Below are positions 1 through 6,821 of a stretch of DNA of 14,353 nt, one piece after another (within the stretch, counting starts at the first letter, position 1; each line of letters opens with the position of its first letter). The notes beneath the pieces were generated by a model. That model searched no databases. It was not told the DNA's origin and worked only from the letters and a program-made list of their open reading frames with translations. Source of the stretch: an uncultured Bacteroides sp. (lineage in GTDB: Bacteria; Bacteroidota; Bacteroidia; Bacteroidales; Bacteroidaceae); assembly GCA_905197435.1 (NCBI GenBank), contig CAJJYX010000072.1, forward strand, positions 1 to 14,353, written 5' to 3'. A program made the translations under genes and the position numbers.

Positions 1-452
1 CCGACAGATGAGATTGAATGAGAATAGAGCATGACACAGTTTAATTTACACAACCGATAAATTTGATTATTCTGCAATAGATAACCTAATGCCAGACACA
101 AATCCACATCCCTGAACTTCGTCATTTTTTGTAACTCGAAGATCGTACACTTCTTTAGATTGCACAGAATGGAATATACTATTTTCATATTATTGGTCAC
201 CTTCTCAATATTCTTCATATTATTATCCCAATTATTAGTTTCTTCCTTAAACCTATATCCTATTATTATCTATTCAAATATAAGACAAAAACAGAGCAAT
301 GACAAACATTGCCCATTCTTTTCATTTCAGATAACATTCTTTGAACTACATATACCTAAAATCTGCAAAAAATATAGAACCTTATAAATATCAATACTTA
401 ATGAAAAGGTATATTTACATTAAGCTATACCTGAAATATCATGCAGGTATTA
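1..452. other. AT-rich stretch without a convincing gene
   Basis: This stretch at the window edge is strongly AT-rich and I see no supportable gene in it. One plus-strand frame is open from about 169 to 387 (72 codons from ATG). It is mostly Ile, Leu, Phe, Ser and Asn codons, as expected from random AT-rich DNA, and no recognisable domain or good promoter accompanies it. A short CTTCG/CGAAG inverted repeat lies near 116-140. The only element I would annotate is the hairpin at 407-432 behind the lipoprotein gene. Confidence 0.5.
407..432 (-). terminator. Probable intrinsic terminator of the lipoprotein gene
   Basis: A perfect 7-bp inverted repeat, AGGTATA (407-413) and TATACCT (426-432), encloses a 12-nt loop. 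Read on the minus strand, the hairpin begins about 20 nt past the lipoprotein stop codon (453-455) and is followed by TTTTC. Position and T-rich tail fit a factor-independent terminator. The stem is AT-rich and the T-run short, so it may be weak. Confidence 0.5.
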
Positions 453-902
453 TCAAGGTACTATTATATGCTTGCCTTCGGGAGTGACTATCACCGAGCC
501 CATTTTGATGTAATGTTTCCCTTCCGGCGAAACGATAACCTTCGTCTCGGTACTTTTATCGGAAGATTTTTCTTTCTCATTCATGTAACTCTTGTCCTGC
601 GAAGGTGTGACAGGATAAGTATCTTCCAGATAGCTCTTCATTTCGTCCACCTTTCCATCCTTAAACCACACCTTGACAACCGACCACCCCGTAGGGGTAT
701 GAGCACGAAATGTCCATGCCTCCCCATCCTTATTCAAATCTCTGAACGCAGGCTCTCCTAAAATGGTGCACACTTCTTTAAAGCTCATGCCACGTTCAAT
801 ACTGCTCAACTGCTTGTAATTAAACCCGTAGCTCTCATAAATACCACAACCCATCACCAACACAGCGAGCAACACTCCTAACACAACAGACATCTTTTTC
901 AT
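453..902 (-). CDS. SmpA/OmlA (BamE-like) small lipoprotein
   Basis: The 149-residue protein begins MKKMSVVLGVLLAVLVMGCG. This is a lipoprotein signal peptide with a lipobox ending at Cys19, so the mature protein should be lipid-anchored in the envelope. Residues about 35-95 resemble the SmpA/OmlA/BamE fold: an 'IERGMSFKEVCTILGEP' segment, then a Trp-rich strand pair with 'VKVWFKDGKVDEM'. In that fold two helices pack on a small beta sheet, and BamE itself is part of the outer-membrane protein assembly machine. This protein need not be BamE; many Bacteroidetes lipoproteins share the fold. After a Lys/Ser/Glu-rich linker (about 96-120), the C-terminus carries two near-identical strands, VIVSPEGKHYI and VIVTPEGKHII, 15 residues apart. 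The gene stands alone, divergent from the AraC-type gene, with its own likely promoter and terminator. The exact role is unknown. Confidence 0.75.
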   Translation of the reverse strand: MKKMSVVLGVLLAVLVMGCGIYESYGFNYKQLSSIERGMSFKEVCTILGEPAFRDLNKDGEAWTFRAHTPTGWSVVKVWFKDGKVDEMKSYLEDTYPVTPSQDKSYMNEKEKSSDKSTETKVIVSPEGKHYIKMGSVIVTPEGKHIIVP

Positions 903-932
903 AATAGAACGTTTTAGTATTTATCCATACAG

Positions 933-940
933 CAAATGTA
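933..940 (-). promoter_or_regulatory. -7 promoter element of the lipoprotein gene
   Basis: The minus strand reads TACATTTG here, an exact match to the Bacteroidetes -7 consensus TAnnTTTG. Transcription would begin about 25 nt before the lipoprotein start codon. No good -33 TTTG is visible at the expected spacing, so the call rests on one box and its position. Confidence 0.45.
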
Positions 941-973
941 GTACGATAAAAATCTTTTTTTTCCGTGATTCCT

Positions 974-1000
974 CCTATTTATACATAGGGATTTCCCTAT
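974..1000. promoter_or_regulatory. Phased CCTAT repeats and palindrome, candidate operator
   Basis: CCTAT at 974-978, its reverse complement ATAGG at 985-989 and CCTAT at 996-1000 begin exactly 11 bp apart, close to one helical turn. The last two form a perfect 7-bp inverted repeat, ATAGGGA-TT-TCCCTAT (985-1000). The site lies in the divergent spacer, just ahead of the AraC gene's -7 box and over its expected -33 region. That placement suits autoregulation by the neighbouring regulator, but binding is inferred only. Confidence 0.4.
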
Positions 1001-1016
1001 CTTTAAAGTTTATTAG

Positions 1017-1024
1017 TATTTTTG
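1017..1024 (+). promoter_or_regulatory. -7 promoter element of the AraC-family gene
   Basis: TATTTTTG matches the Bacteroidetes TAnnTTTG box. It ends only 6 nt before the ATG at 1031, so transcription would begin almost at the start codon, giving a nearly leaderless mRNA. The -33 region is poor (TTTC near 992), which fits a promoter needing an activator or controlled by the palindrome at 985-1000. Confidence 0.45.
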
Positions 1025-1030
1025 CAATCT

Positions 1031-1846
1031 ATGTACAAAGAATATCATCCCAGCCCCCTGCTCTCACCCTATATTGACAAATATTGGGAATTCAAAGGAC
1101 AACCCGAATACGGCATGCACATCAATATCCTGCCAGACGGATGTACAGACTTCATATTCACGTTGGGTGAAGCTCCCAAAGCCGTACACGACAATCTCGT
1201 CATGCAGCCCCACCATGCTTACTTCATCGGAACCATGACCAAATATTCTGAGTTGGTGACCCATACGGTAACAGTCCACATGCTAGGAATTCGCTTTCTG
1301 CCTTGCGGAATACTCCATTTTATGGATCTCCCTTTACAGGAACTCACCAACTTGCGGTTAAACGCAGATGAACTTACAAGCCTCTTTAACCACTCTTTTG
1401 CAGAGAGACTGGGAGAGTTGGAAACCATTCAAGAACATCTGTCATTTATTGAAAACTTCCTGCTCCAAGCCCTATACCGATGTACACCAAAAGTAGAACG
1501 AAGCATGCTGTTCGCCATACAGCAAATCAACTTATGCAAGGGAGACCTGTCACTCCGCCGGTTAGCGGAAGAGACCTGTCTATGCCAACGCCATTTCGAG
1601 CGGAAATTCAAGAGGCACACCGGACTTACGCCCAAAGAGTACAGTCGGATTATAAAGTTCAGGCATACCGTAGACCTATTGCGAAGTACCTCCTTCGACA
1701 ATCTGCTGTCCGTTGCCATCAAAGCTGGATATTACGATGTTTCCCATCTCTCAAAGGAAATCAAAAAGATGTCCGGCAATACGCCAAGCCACTTTCTCAC
1801 TTCCGCTCCATTGGAAGAAGGGGCTTTGAGTTATGTGAAAACATAA
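1031..1846 (+). CDS. AraC-family transcriptional regulator
   Basis: The protein is 271 residues from the ATG at 1031; an upstream in-frame TTG at 1022 lies inside the promoter and is less likely. The C-terminal part (about residues 170-255) is an AraC/XylS DNA-binding domain with two helix-turn-helix units. The first is recognised by 'LSLRRLAEETCLCQRHFERK' followed by 'FKRHTGLTPKEYSRIIKFR'. The second carries 'SVAIKAGYYDVSHLSKEIKK', then 'MSGNTPSHF'. The N-terminal half (from 'YHPSPLLSPYIDKYWEF') resembles the cupin-like sensor region of the large group of AraC regulators with an uncharacterised N-terminal domain. The ligand is unknown. The next gene begins 76 bp downstream on the same strand with its own promoter box, so it is a plausible target. 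CCTAT motifs occur before both genes. Confidence 0.9.
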   Translation: MYKEYHPSPLLSPYIDKYWEFKGQPEYGMHINILPDGCTDFIFTLGEAPKAVHDNLVMQPHHAYFIGTMTKYSELVTHTVTVHMLGIRFLPCGILHFMDLPLQELTNLRLNADELTSLFNHSFAERLGELETIQEHLSFIENFLLQALYRCTPKVERSMLFAIQQINLCKGDLSLRRLAEETCLCQRHFERKFKRHTGLTPKEYSRIIKFRHTVDLLRSTSFDNLLSVAIKAGYYDVSHLSKEIKKMSGNTPSHFLTSAPLEEGALSYVKT

Positions 1847-1885
1847 AAGTCGATTTTTTACAATAGCTCCTCCTATCGCCATGCC

Positions 1886-1893
1886 TATATTTG
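1886..1893 (+). promoter_or_regulatory. -7 promoter element of the flavin-binding gene
   Basis: TATATTTG matches TAnnTTTG exactly and lies 29 bp before the chosen ATG at 1923. A CCTAT motif overlaps its first bases (1884-1888) and another lies at 1872-1876. The 9-mer TCCTCCTAT (1868-1876) also occurs at 970-978 before the AraC gene. The -33 position has no clear TTTG, which may reflect dependence on a regulator. Confidence 0.45.
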
Positions 1894-1922
1894 CAGCAAT
1901 CAAATCAATAAAAACATCCAAT

Positions 1923-2330
1923 ATGACAACATTAATTGAGAAAGCAGCAGAAATCCTGGCAAGATGCGAAACCGTAGTCATCACTTCCATCAACCAAGAG
2001 GGATATCCTCGCCCTGTTCCAATGAGCAATGTCAAGTCGGAAGGAGCCACAACAGTATGGTTGGCAACCGGCAAAGACAGTCTCAAAACAAAAGAGTTCA
2101 CAGCCAATCCGAAAGCAGGTTTGTGCTTCCAAGAAAAAGGGAACAGCGTAGCTCTCACCGGTGAGGTGGAGATTATAGAAGACGAAGCCACCAAGCAAGA
2201 AATGTGGCAAGACTGGTTCATTGCACACTTCAGCAAAGGCCCGACAGACCCCAATTATGTATTACTGAAATTCAAAGGACGTCATGCCACCATTTGGATT
2301 GACGGAAATTTTGTACACAGGAATCTTTGA
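1923..2330 (+). CDS. Pyridoxamine 5'-phosphate oxidase-like family protein
   Basis: The product is 135 residues from the ATG at 1923. A longer frame opening at 1881 is rejected because it runs through the probable -7 box. The protein has the split-barrel flavin-binding fold of the PNPOx-like family. It opens with helix 'LIEKAAEILARCETVVITSI', then 'GYPRPVPMSNV', 'VWLATGKDSLKTKEF', 'NPKAGLCF', 'VALTGEVEII' and a C-terminal 'KFKGRHATIWIDG'. This order is typical of small 'general stress protein 26'-type members, which usually bind FMN or F420-like cofactors as dimers. Length alone argues against a true PdxH, which is about 210 residues. Its substrate cannot be told from sequence. The upstream AraC gene may control it. 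It is cytosolic, with no signal peptide. Confidence 0.85.
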   Translation: MTTLIEKAAEILARCETVVITSINQEGYPRPVPMSNVKSEGATTVWLATGKDSLKTKEFTANPKAGLCFQEKGNSVALTGEVEIIEDEATKQEMWQDWFIAHFSKGPTDPNYVLLKFKGRHATIWIDGNFVHRNL

Positions 2331-2436
2331 GAACATATATAAATATTGTCCAACCGACTGTCCGGTCTGTTCAATCGATATGAACCAACTTGCTTGATAG
2401 AATGTTATAACGGCAATAACTAAAACAGAAAATATT

Positions 2437-2685
2437 ATGGAAAAGAGCTTGATTCATAGCAATGAATTGCATTTCATCAGTAAGAAACGCATTCATCAAG
2501 CAGTAGAAAGAATGGTTGAGTCATTGGATTTGGCTGCGGGTTCTACAACCGGCTTCAACATCTATGCAGTAGTGGAAAGTTATTTCACAGACTTAAGAAA
2601 ACGAAAAGAGATTAACCGGTTGCTCAATCAGGAGCAAGATATCTGCGAGGAAATAGAAGAAGAACTCGGAGTATACGGAGAATAA
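2437..2685 (+). CDS. Small hypothetical protein, 82 residues
   Basis: The frame starts MEKSLIHSNELHFISKKRIH and ends in an acidic helix rich in Glu (about residues 65-80). I do not recognise a family. It looks soluble and largely alpha-helical, with no signal peptide or membrane segment. Codon use resembles that of nearby genes, and the ATG is preceded by an A-rich leader, as is common in Bacteroidetes. It sits 106 bp after the flavin-binding gene, and a long inverted repeat follows its stop. It could be a conserved small protein of the group or a regulator. No toxin-like partner is adjacent. Confidence 0.6.
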   Translation: MEKSLIHSNELHFISKKRIHQAVERMVESLDLAAGSTTGFNIYAVVESYFTDLRKRKEINRLLNQEQDICEEIEEELGVYGE

Positions 2686-2713
2686 AAGTGGAGTCTCGCT
2701 TTTATGTATTTCA

Positions 2714-2775
2714 AACCATGAATTATGAATAGGATGCGGTATCATATCGCGCATGACAATTCATAATTCATGGTT
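2714..2775. repeat. Long inverted repeat, 17-bp perfect arms
   Basis: AACCATGAATTATGAAT (2714-2730) is matched exactly by its reverse complement at 2759-2775. The 28-nt interior has a further 5-bp pairing, ATGCG (2734-2738) with CGCAT (2750-2754). The element fills the gap between two convergent genes, so it could act as a bidirectional terminator or mRNA-end stabiliser. Arms made of repeated 'AATTATGAAT' units also suggest a small intergenic mobile repeat. No T-run follows on either strand, so ordinary intrinsic termination is uncertain. Confidence 0.7.
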
Positions 2776-2792
2776 CCTCATTTATAGCAGGC

Positions 2793-3662
2793 TCAGTCTT
2801 TCGCCTGATGAACTGTCAATTGCGGGAACGGGAAACCGATGCCCTCTTCGTTGAATACGGAGTAGATCTTCTTGTTCATATCAAAATAAACGCCCCAATA
2901 GTCTCCACTTTTTACCCAAACACGAATCACTACATTCACGCTACTGGCATCCAAAGCATGGAGGGCTACAAACGGTTCGGGAGTATTCAGAATGCGGCTG
3001 TCACCGGAGATGATACGACGCACGGTACTTTCCACCTTGTCATAATTCTCACCATATTCCACGCCAACCACCCAATCCACACGGCGGGTATCCTCACGGC
3101 TGTAATTAATTACTGTACCGCTACTCAAAGCACCGTTAGGGATATAGATTACTTTATTGTCGGCCGTAGTCAGAATCGTATGGAAAATCTGGATTTCACG
3201 TACAGTTCCGGACACGCCCTGACTTTCAATCCAATCACCTACCTTGAAAGGACGGAACAGCAATACGATCAATCCACCCGCAAAGTTCTGCAAGTTTCCG
3301 GAAAGTGCCATACCGATAGCCACACCGGCAGATGCCAACAAGGCTGCAAATGAAGTGGTTTCCACTCCCAATTTACCGATAACGGCAATAATCAGCAGAA
3401 CGGTCAGCAAAATATTGACCAAGCTCTTTACAAAGCTTTGGATACTGGCATCTACATGTCTTTTTGCCAACAATCTCGCCAGCATTTTCCGAAGAAGGGA
3501 TATCAGAAATCGTCCTACCACAAAGATTATGATAGCCCCAATGATACGCCCACCGGCACTCACGCTCCAATCTATCAATTGCTGAATAAATATCTGCAGC
3601 TTGCTGAAACCATCGTCAGCTGCTTGGGCAGCAAAAGCTGCCATGAATAAAGATGATAACAT
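2793..3662 (-). CDS. mscS: Small-conductance mechanosensitive channel (MscS family)
   Basis: The 289-residue protein is close in length to E. coli MscS (286). It forms a heptameric inner-membrane channel that opens under membrane tension and releases solutes after osmotic downshift. The first 14 residues resemble a cleavable signal peptide (ending AAQA). TM1 lies at about 38-56, TM2 at about 80-97 and the pore-lining TM3 at about 101-137. TM3 carries 'GVAIGMALSGNLQNFAGG' and 'FRPF'. Leu120 and Leu124 align with the E. coli gate leucines 105 and 109. The beta domain follows ('VGDWIESQGVSGTVREI', 'IYIPNGALSSGTVINYSR'), then the C-terminal alpha/beta domain ending 'GIGFPFPQLTVHQ'. It is a single gene, convergent with the orphan at 2437 and divergent from the thiamine operon. 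Confidence 0.93.
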   Translation of the reverse strand: MLSSLFMAAFAAQAADDGFSKLQIFIQQLIDWSVSAGGRIIGAIIIFVVGRFLISLLRKMLARLLAKRHVDASIQSFVKSLVNILLTVLLIIAVIGKLGVETTSFAALLASAGVAIGMALSGNLQNFAGGLIVLLFRPFKVGDWIESQGVSGTVREIQIFHTILTTADNKVIYIPNGALSSGTVINYSREDTRRVDWVVGVEYGENYDKVESTVRRIISGDSRILNTPEPFVALHALDASSVNVVIRVWVKSGDYWGVYFDMNKKIYSVFNEEGIGFPFPQLTVHQAKD

Positions 3663-3687
3663 AATTATACTTTTTAATTTAAGGTCG

Positions 3688-3695
3688 CAAATTTA
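3688..3695 (-). promoter_or_regulatory. -7 promoter element of mscS
   Basis: The minus strand reads TAAATTTG, matching TAnnTTTG, 26 nt before the mscS start codon. The -33 region has no clear TTTG. The box lies in the 107-bp divergent spacer between mscS and the riboswitch. Confidence 0.45.
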
Positions 3696-3725
3696 ACAAA
3701 TAACTCTGACTTTCGTTCACTTAGC

Positions 3726-3756
3726 TTGTCACTTTCGATGAAAACTCCTACCTTTG
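3726..3756 (+). promoter_or_regulatory. Promoter of the thiamine operon
   Basis: TTGT at 3726-3729 and TACCTTTG at 3749-3756 are separated by exactly 19 bp. This is the Bacteroidetes housekeeping promoter layout (TTTG, 19 bp, TAnnTTTG). The predicted transcript would start near 3762, a few bases ahead of the TPP riboswitch. It is the best two-box promoter in the window. Confidence 0.7.
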
Positions 3757-3769
3757 TTCCCGATTTCAA

Positions 3770-3850
3770 CTAAGGGGTGCCCCAATACGACGGGCTGAGA
3801 TCATACCCATTGACCTGATCCGGGTAGTGCCGGCGGAGGGAATAACGAGA
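3770..3850 (+). ncRNA. TPP (thi-box) riboswitch
   Basis: The segment carries the conserved aptamer parts in order. GGGGT (3774-3778) and ACCC (3805-3808) form P2. GCCC (3779-3782) and GGGC (3792-3795) form P3, followed by the conserved TGAGA (3796-3800). CCTGAT (3814-3819) begins the pyrophosphate-sensing arm, with P4 formed by CCT/AGG and P5 by CCGG/CCGG around GTAGTG (3820-3833). The element closes with GGAGGGAAT. It senses thiamine pyrophosphate and would lower expression of the receptor, transporter and kinase genes when TPP is plentiful. The expression platform lies between 3848 and the start codon at 3894. Confidence 0.96.
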
Positions 3851-3866
3851 AAAGTCCCCCTTTTCT
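3848..3866 (+). promoter_or_regulatory. Hairpin in the riboswitch expression platform
   Basis: AGAAAAG (3848-3854) pairs perfectly with CTTTTCT (3860-3866) around the loop TCCCC. Part of this hairpin, CCCCTT (3857-3862), can instead pair with AAGGGG (3772-3777), which includes the 5' strand of aptamer stem P2. The two folds exclude each other, as expected for a TPP-controlled switch. Only isolated T residues follow the hairpin, so it is not an obvious intrinsic terminator. Control of translation or mRNA stability is possible. Confidence 0.4.
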
Positions 3867-3893
3867 GTATTAATCTAAACGAAACAATTGCGA

Positions 3894-6206
3894 ATGAAGA
3901 GACATGCAATGACAGCCTGCCTACTGACGGCAGTACTGAGTGTCTGTGCGCAGACACTGGAACAAGACAGCCTGCGGGTTGTGAACCTGCAAGAAGTGGA
4001 AATTATCTCCACACGCGCCACGAACAGCACACCGGTGGCATTCACCAATATAGGTAAAGAACAACTAAAGAAACAGAATTTCGGACAAGACTTGCCGTAT
4101 CTGTTGAGTATGACACCTTCCGCCATCACCACCAGTGATGCAGGTGCAGGAATAGGTTACACTACACTGAGAGTTCGCGGAACAGACGGTACACGTATCA
4201 ATGTCACCGCCAATGGTATTCCCATCAATGATGCGGAGAGCCACTCGGTGTTTTGGGTCAATCTGCCAGACTTTGCCTCTTCCGTCAAGGACATGCAGGT
4301 GCAACGAGGAGCAGGTACCTCTACAAACGGAGCGGGCGCTTTCGGCGCCAGCATCAACATGCAGACGGGTGATTTCTCAATAAAGCCTTATGCAGAGTTC
4401 AACGGTTCCTACGGTTCCTTCAATACGCACAAAGAGACGGTAAAAGCGGGGACGGGACTCATCAATAATCATTGGTCGTTCGATGCAAGGCTCTCCAATA
4501 TCAGCACGGACGGATATATAGACCGCGCATCCGTCGGACTGAACTCCTATTATCTGCAAGGGGGATATTACAACGACAATACCTCCATCAAACTGATAAC
4601 CTTTGCCGGCAAAGAACGCACTTACCACGCATGGAACTACGCCAGCAAGGAGGAGATGGAACGCTATGGGCGGCGTTACAATTCCTGCGGATTCATGTAT
4701 GCCACCGACCGGGAAGGCAACGTGTACGGCAAAGAATATTATAAAGATGAAAACGGCGAAAAACATTATCTCGCAGACGAAGGAGGCACACTGCATTTCT
4801 ATAATGAACAGACCGACAATTATACGCAGAAGAACTACCAACTGCTGCTCAACCACAACTTCACCGCACAATGGAATCTGAATGTCGGCCTGCACTACAC
4901 CAAAGGTGACGGCTACTATCAGGAATATAAAGGCGGGCGTTCTTTGGTAGAATACGGCTTGTTACCTTTCGAATACAACGGCAGTAAAGTGGAAGAAAGC
5001 GACCTTATCCGCAAGAAGGCGATGGACAACTGGTTTGGCGGCGGAATTTTCTCCGTGAACTATAAACCCGACCGCCTGCATGCCTCACTGGGTGGTGCCT
5101 TGAACCGCTATGACGGTGATCACTTCGGCCGGGTGCTTTGGGTAAAGAATTATATCGGCGAACTGAACCCCGACCACGACTACTACCGTAACAACGCAAC
5201 AAAGAACGACGGTAATATCTATCTGAAAGCCAATTATGAACTGTTCAGCGGCCTCAGCGCCTATCTTGACCTGCAATACCGCCACATCAACTACAAGATA
5301 AAGGGGATGAACGACAAGTATAACTGGACTGCCACGACTCCGGGAATGCAGAAACTGGACATCGACGAAAATTTCGATTTCTTCAACCCAAAAGCCGGAC
5401 TGTCCTGGCAAATCAACCGCAGCCATCGTCTGTATGGTTCGCTTAGCGTAGCCCATAAAGAGCCGACACGCAACAACTACACCGACGGTTATTTCACCGA
5501 ACATCCCAAAGCCGAACGCCTGTTTGACTACGAGTTAGGATATACTTTCGCCAACTCATGGCTCCATGCAGGTGCCAACTTCTACTATATGGATTACAAA
5601 GACCAACTGGTGCTGACGGGAGAACTGAACGAGATAGGTGAAGCCATGGCCAACAATGTGCCGGATAGCTACCGCATGGGTATCGAACTGATGGCGGGCG
5701 TCAAACTGGGCTGCGGTTTCCAATGGGACATCAATGCCACACTTAGCAAGAACCGTGTACAGAACTTTACCGAAACGCTTTTCGAAAACGAAGAGGCAGG
5801 GTCGGAAGCATGGGTCATCAAGCACGGAGACACTCCCATCGCATTTTCTCCCGACTTCATTCTGAACAACCGTTTCGGCTACACGTTCAAAGGATTCGAG
5901 GCCTCGTTGCAGTCACAGTATATCAGCAAACAATACATGAGCAACGCCAAACAAGAGGAGTGCACGCTGGATGCTTATTTTGTAAGCAATCTGAACCTAT
6001 CCTATACCTTCAAGTTGCCCAAAGTAAAATCTGTTACCGTAGGATGCACCATCTACAATCTGTTCAATGAAGAATACGAGAACAACGGATACGCAGGCAG
6101 CGGATACTATCGCGATGATAATGGAGAGAAAATCCGTTACAACTATGCCGGTTACGCAGCACAAGCAGGGACGAATGTACTGGGGCACATAGCTATCAAC
6201 TTCTGA
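3894..6206 (+). CDS. TonB-dependent outer-membrane receptor, probable thiamine
   Basis: The product is 770 residues from the ATG at 3894; an in-frame TTG at 3888 is less likely. A Sec signal peptide (MKRHAMTACLLTAVLSVCAQ) is followed by a putative TonB box around 'LQEVEIIS'. The plug domain (about 30-150) includes 'GIGYTTLRVRGTDGTRINV', 'GIPINDAESHSVFWVNLPDF' and 'QRGAGTSTNGAGAFGASINM'. The rest is a 22-strand-type barrel with repeated aromatic strand ends. The protein ends in Phe, as outer-membrane barrels usually do. It lacks the N-terminal carboxypeptidase-like domain of SusC proteins and has no SusD partner, so it is not a glycan system. Substrate assignment comes from the TPP riboswitch upstream and the thiamine transporter and kinase genes downstream. 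It would import thiamine into the periplasm using TonB energy. Its stop overlaps the next start by 1 nt. Confidence 0.92.
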   Translation: MKRHAMTACLLTAVLSVCAQTLEQDSLRVVNLQEVEIISTRATNSTPVAFTNIGKEQLKKQNFGQDLPYLLSMTPSAITTSDAGAGIGYTTLRVRGTDGTRINVTANGIPINDAESHSVFWVNLPDFASSVKDMQVQRGAGTSTNGAGAFGASINMQTGDFSIKPYAEFNGSYGSFNTHKETVKAGTGLINNHWSFDARLSNISTDGYIDRASVGLNSYYLQGGYYNDNTSIKLITFAGKERTYHAWNYASKEEMERYGRRYNSCGFMYATDREGNVYGKEYYKDENGEKHYLADEGGTLHFYNEQTDNYTQKNYQLLLNHNFTAQWNLNVGLHYTKGDGYYQEYKGGRSLVEYGLLPFEYNGSKVEESDLIRKKAMDNWFGGGIFSVNYKPDRLHASLGGALNRYDGDHFGRVLWVKNYIGELNPDHDYYRNNATKNDGNIYLKANYELFSGLSAYLDLQYRHINYKIKGMNDKYNWTATTPGMQKLDIDENFDFFNPKAGLSWQINRSHRLYGSLSVAHKEPTRNNYTDGYFTEHPKAERLFDYELGYTFANSWLHAGANFYYMDYKDQLVLTGELNEIGEAMANNVPDSYRMGIELMAGVKLGCGFQWDINATLSKNRVQNFTETLFENEEAGSEAWVIKHGDTPIAFSPDFILNNRFGYTFKGFEASLQSQYISKQYMSNAKQEECTLDAYFVSNLNLSYTFKLPKVKSVTVGCTIYNLFNEEYENNGYAGSGYYRDDNGEKIRYNYAGYAAQAGTNVLGHIAINF

Positions 6207-6820
6207 TGGAACACACTCTTGAAATTATAGGTACTGTTGTCGGGATTCTCTACCTCTGGTTGGAGTACCGGGCAAGCATTTATCTTTGGATAGCGGGCAT
6301 CATTATGCCCGCCATCTATATTTTTGTCTACTATGATGCGGGGTTGTATGCCGACTTCGGCATCAATATCTACTATCTGGGTGCCGCTATCTACGGCTGG
6401 ATGATGTGGAAGTACAGGGCACTTCTGCGGCGGACCATCTTGAGACGGAAAGCCACAGGACAGCAAGGAGACAGCAAAGGAGCAGAAGAGCAAGAGCTGC
6501 CCATTACCCATATGCCATTGCGTTATCTGCTGCCGCTTACTACCGTATTTACAGTCTTCCTTTTGGGCATCGCCTGGATACTGATAAATTTCACAGATAG
6601 TAATGTGCCATGGCTGGACTCCTTCACCACAGCACAGAGCATTATCGGCATGTGGATGCTGGCACGGAAATATGTGGAACAATGGTGGGCATGGATTGCG
6701 GTAGATACCGTCAGTGCCGGGCTATACATCTACAAAGGACTTGATTTTACAGCCGGGCTGTATGCCCTTTACACAATTATAGCTATCTTTGGCTACTTCA
6801 AATGGAGGAAAATGATATAA
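6206..6820 (+). CDS. pnuT: PnuT thiamine transporter (PnuC family)
   Basis: This 204-residue inner-membrane protein belongs to the PnuC/NMN-transporter family, with about seven hydrophobic helices. Family signatures include the early 'YLWLEYRASIYLWIAGI', the central 'YYLGAAIYGWMMWKY', and the C-terminal pairs 'WWAWIAVDTVSAGLYIYKGL' and 'ALYTIIAIFGYFKW'. Members carry riboside-type vitamins by facilitated diffusion, and net uptake relies on intracellular phosphorylation. Location between a riboswitch-controlled receptor and thiamine pyrophosphokinase points to thiamine rather than nicotinamide riboside. A charged cytosolic loop (about 70-100, with RRTILRRK and KGAEEQE) is longer than in minimal PnuC proteins. 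The ATG overlaps the receptor stop (TGATG), which suggests translational coupling. The next gene starts 1 nt after its stop. Confidence 0.92.
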   Translation: MEHTLEIIGTVVGILYLWLEYRASIYLWIAGIIMPAIYIFVYYDAGLYADFGINIYYLGAAIYGWMMWKYRALLRRTILRRKATGQQGDSKGAEEQELPITHMPLRYLLPLTTVFTVFLLGIAWILINFTDSNVPWLDSFTTAQSIIGMWMLARKYVEQWWAWIAVDTVSAGLYIYKGLDFTAGLYALYTIIAIFGYFKWRKMI

Positions 6821-6821
6821 G

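Noticed and set aside
169..387. 72-codon plus-strand reading frame in the AT-rich left end
   Set aside because: It has biased Ile/Leu/Phe/Asn composition, no domain, no convincing promoter and no supporting context, so it is probably chance in AT-rich DNA.
1881..1922. Upstream start of the PNPOx-like gene at 1881
   Set aside because: The extension runs through the TATATTTG promoter box, and the family fold begins at the helix after the ATG at 1923.
2340..2436. GTTCA/TGAAC hairpin between the flavin gene and the orphan gene
   Set aside because: It has only a 5-bp stem with no T-run, too weak to call a terminator or operator.
2793..3662. Reading frames opposite mscS (up to 181 codons)
   Set aside because: The MscS protein on the minus strand has full-length family motifs. 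The opposite-strand frames do not.
3894..3956. Lipobox in the TonB-dependent receptor signal peptide (Cys near residue 18)
   Set aside because: The residue before Cys is Val, not Gly, Ala or Ser, and TonB receptors use ordinary signal peptides.
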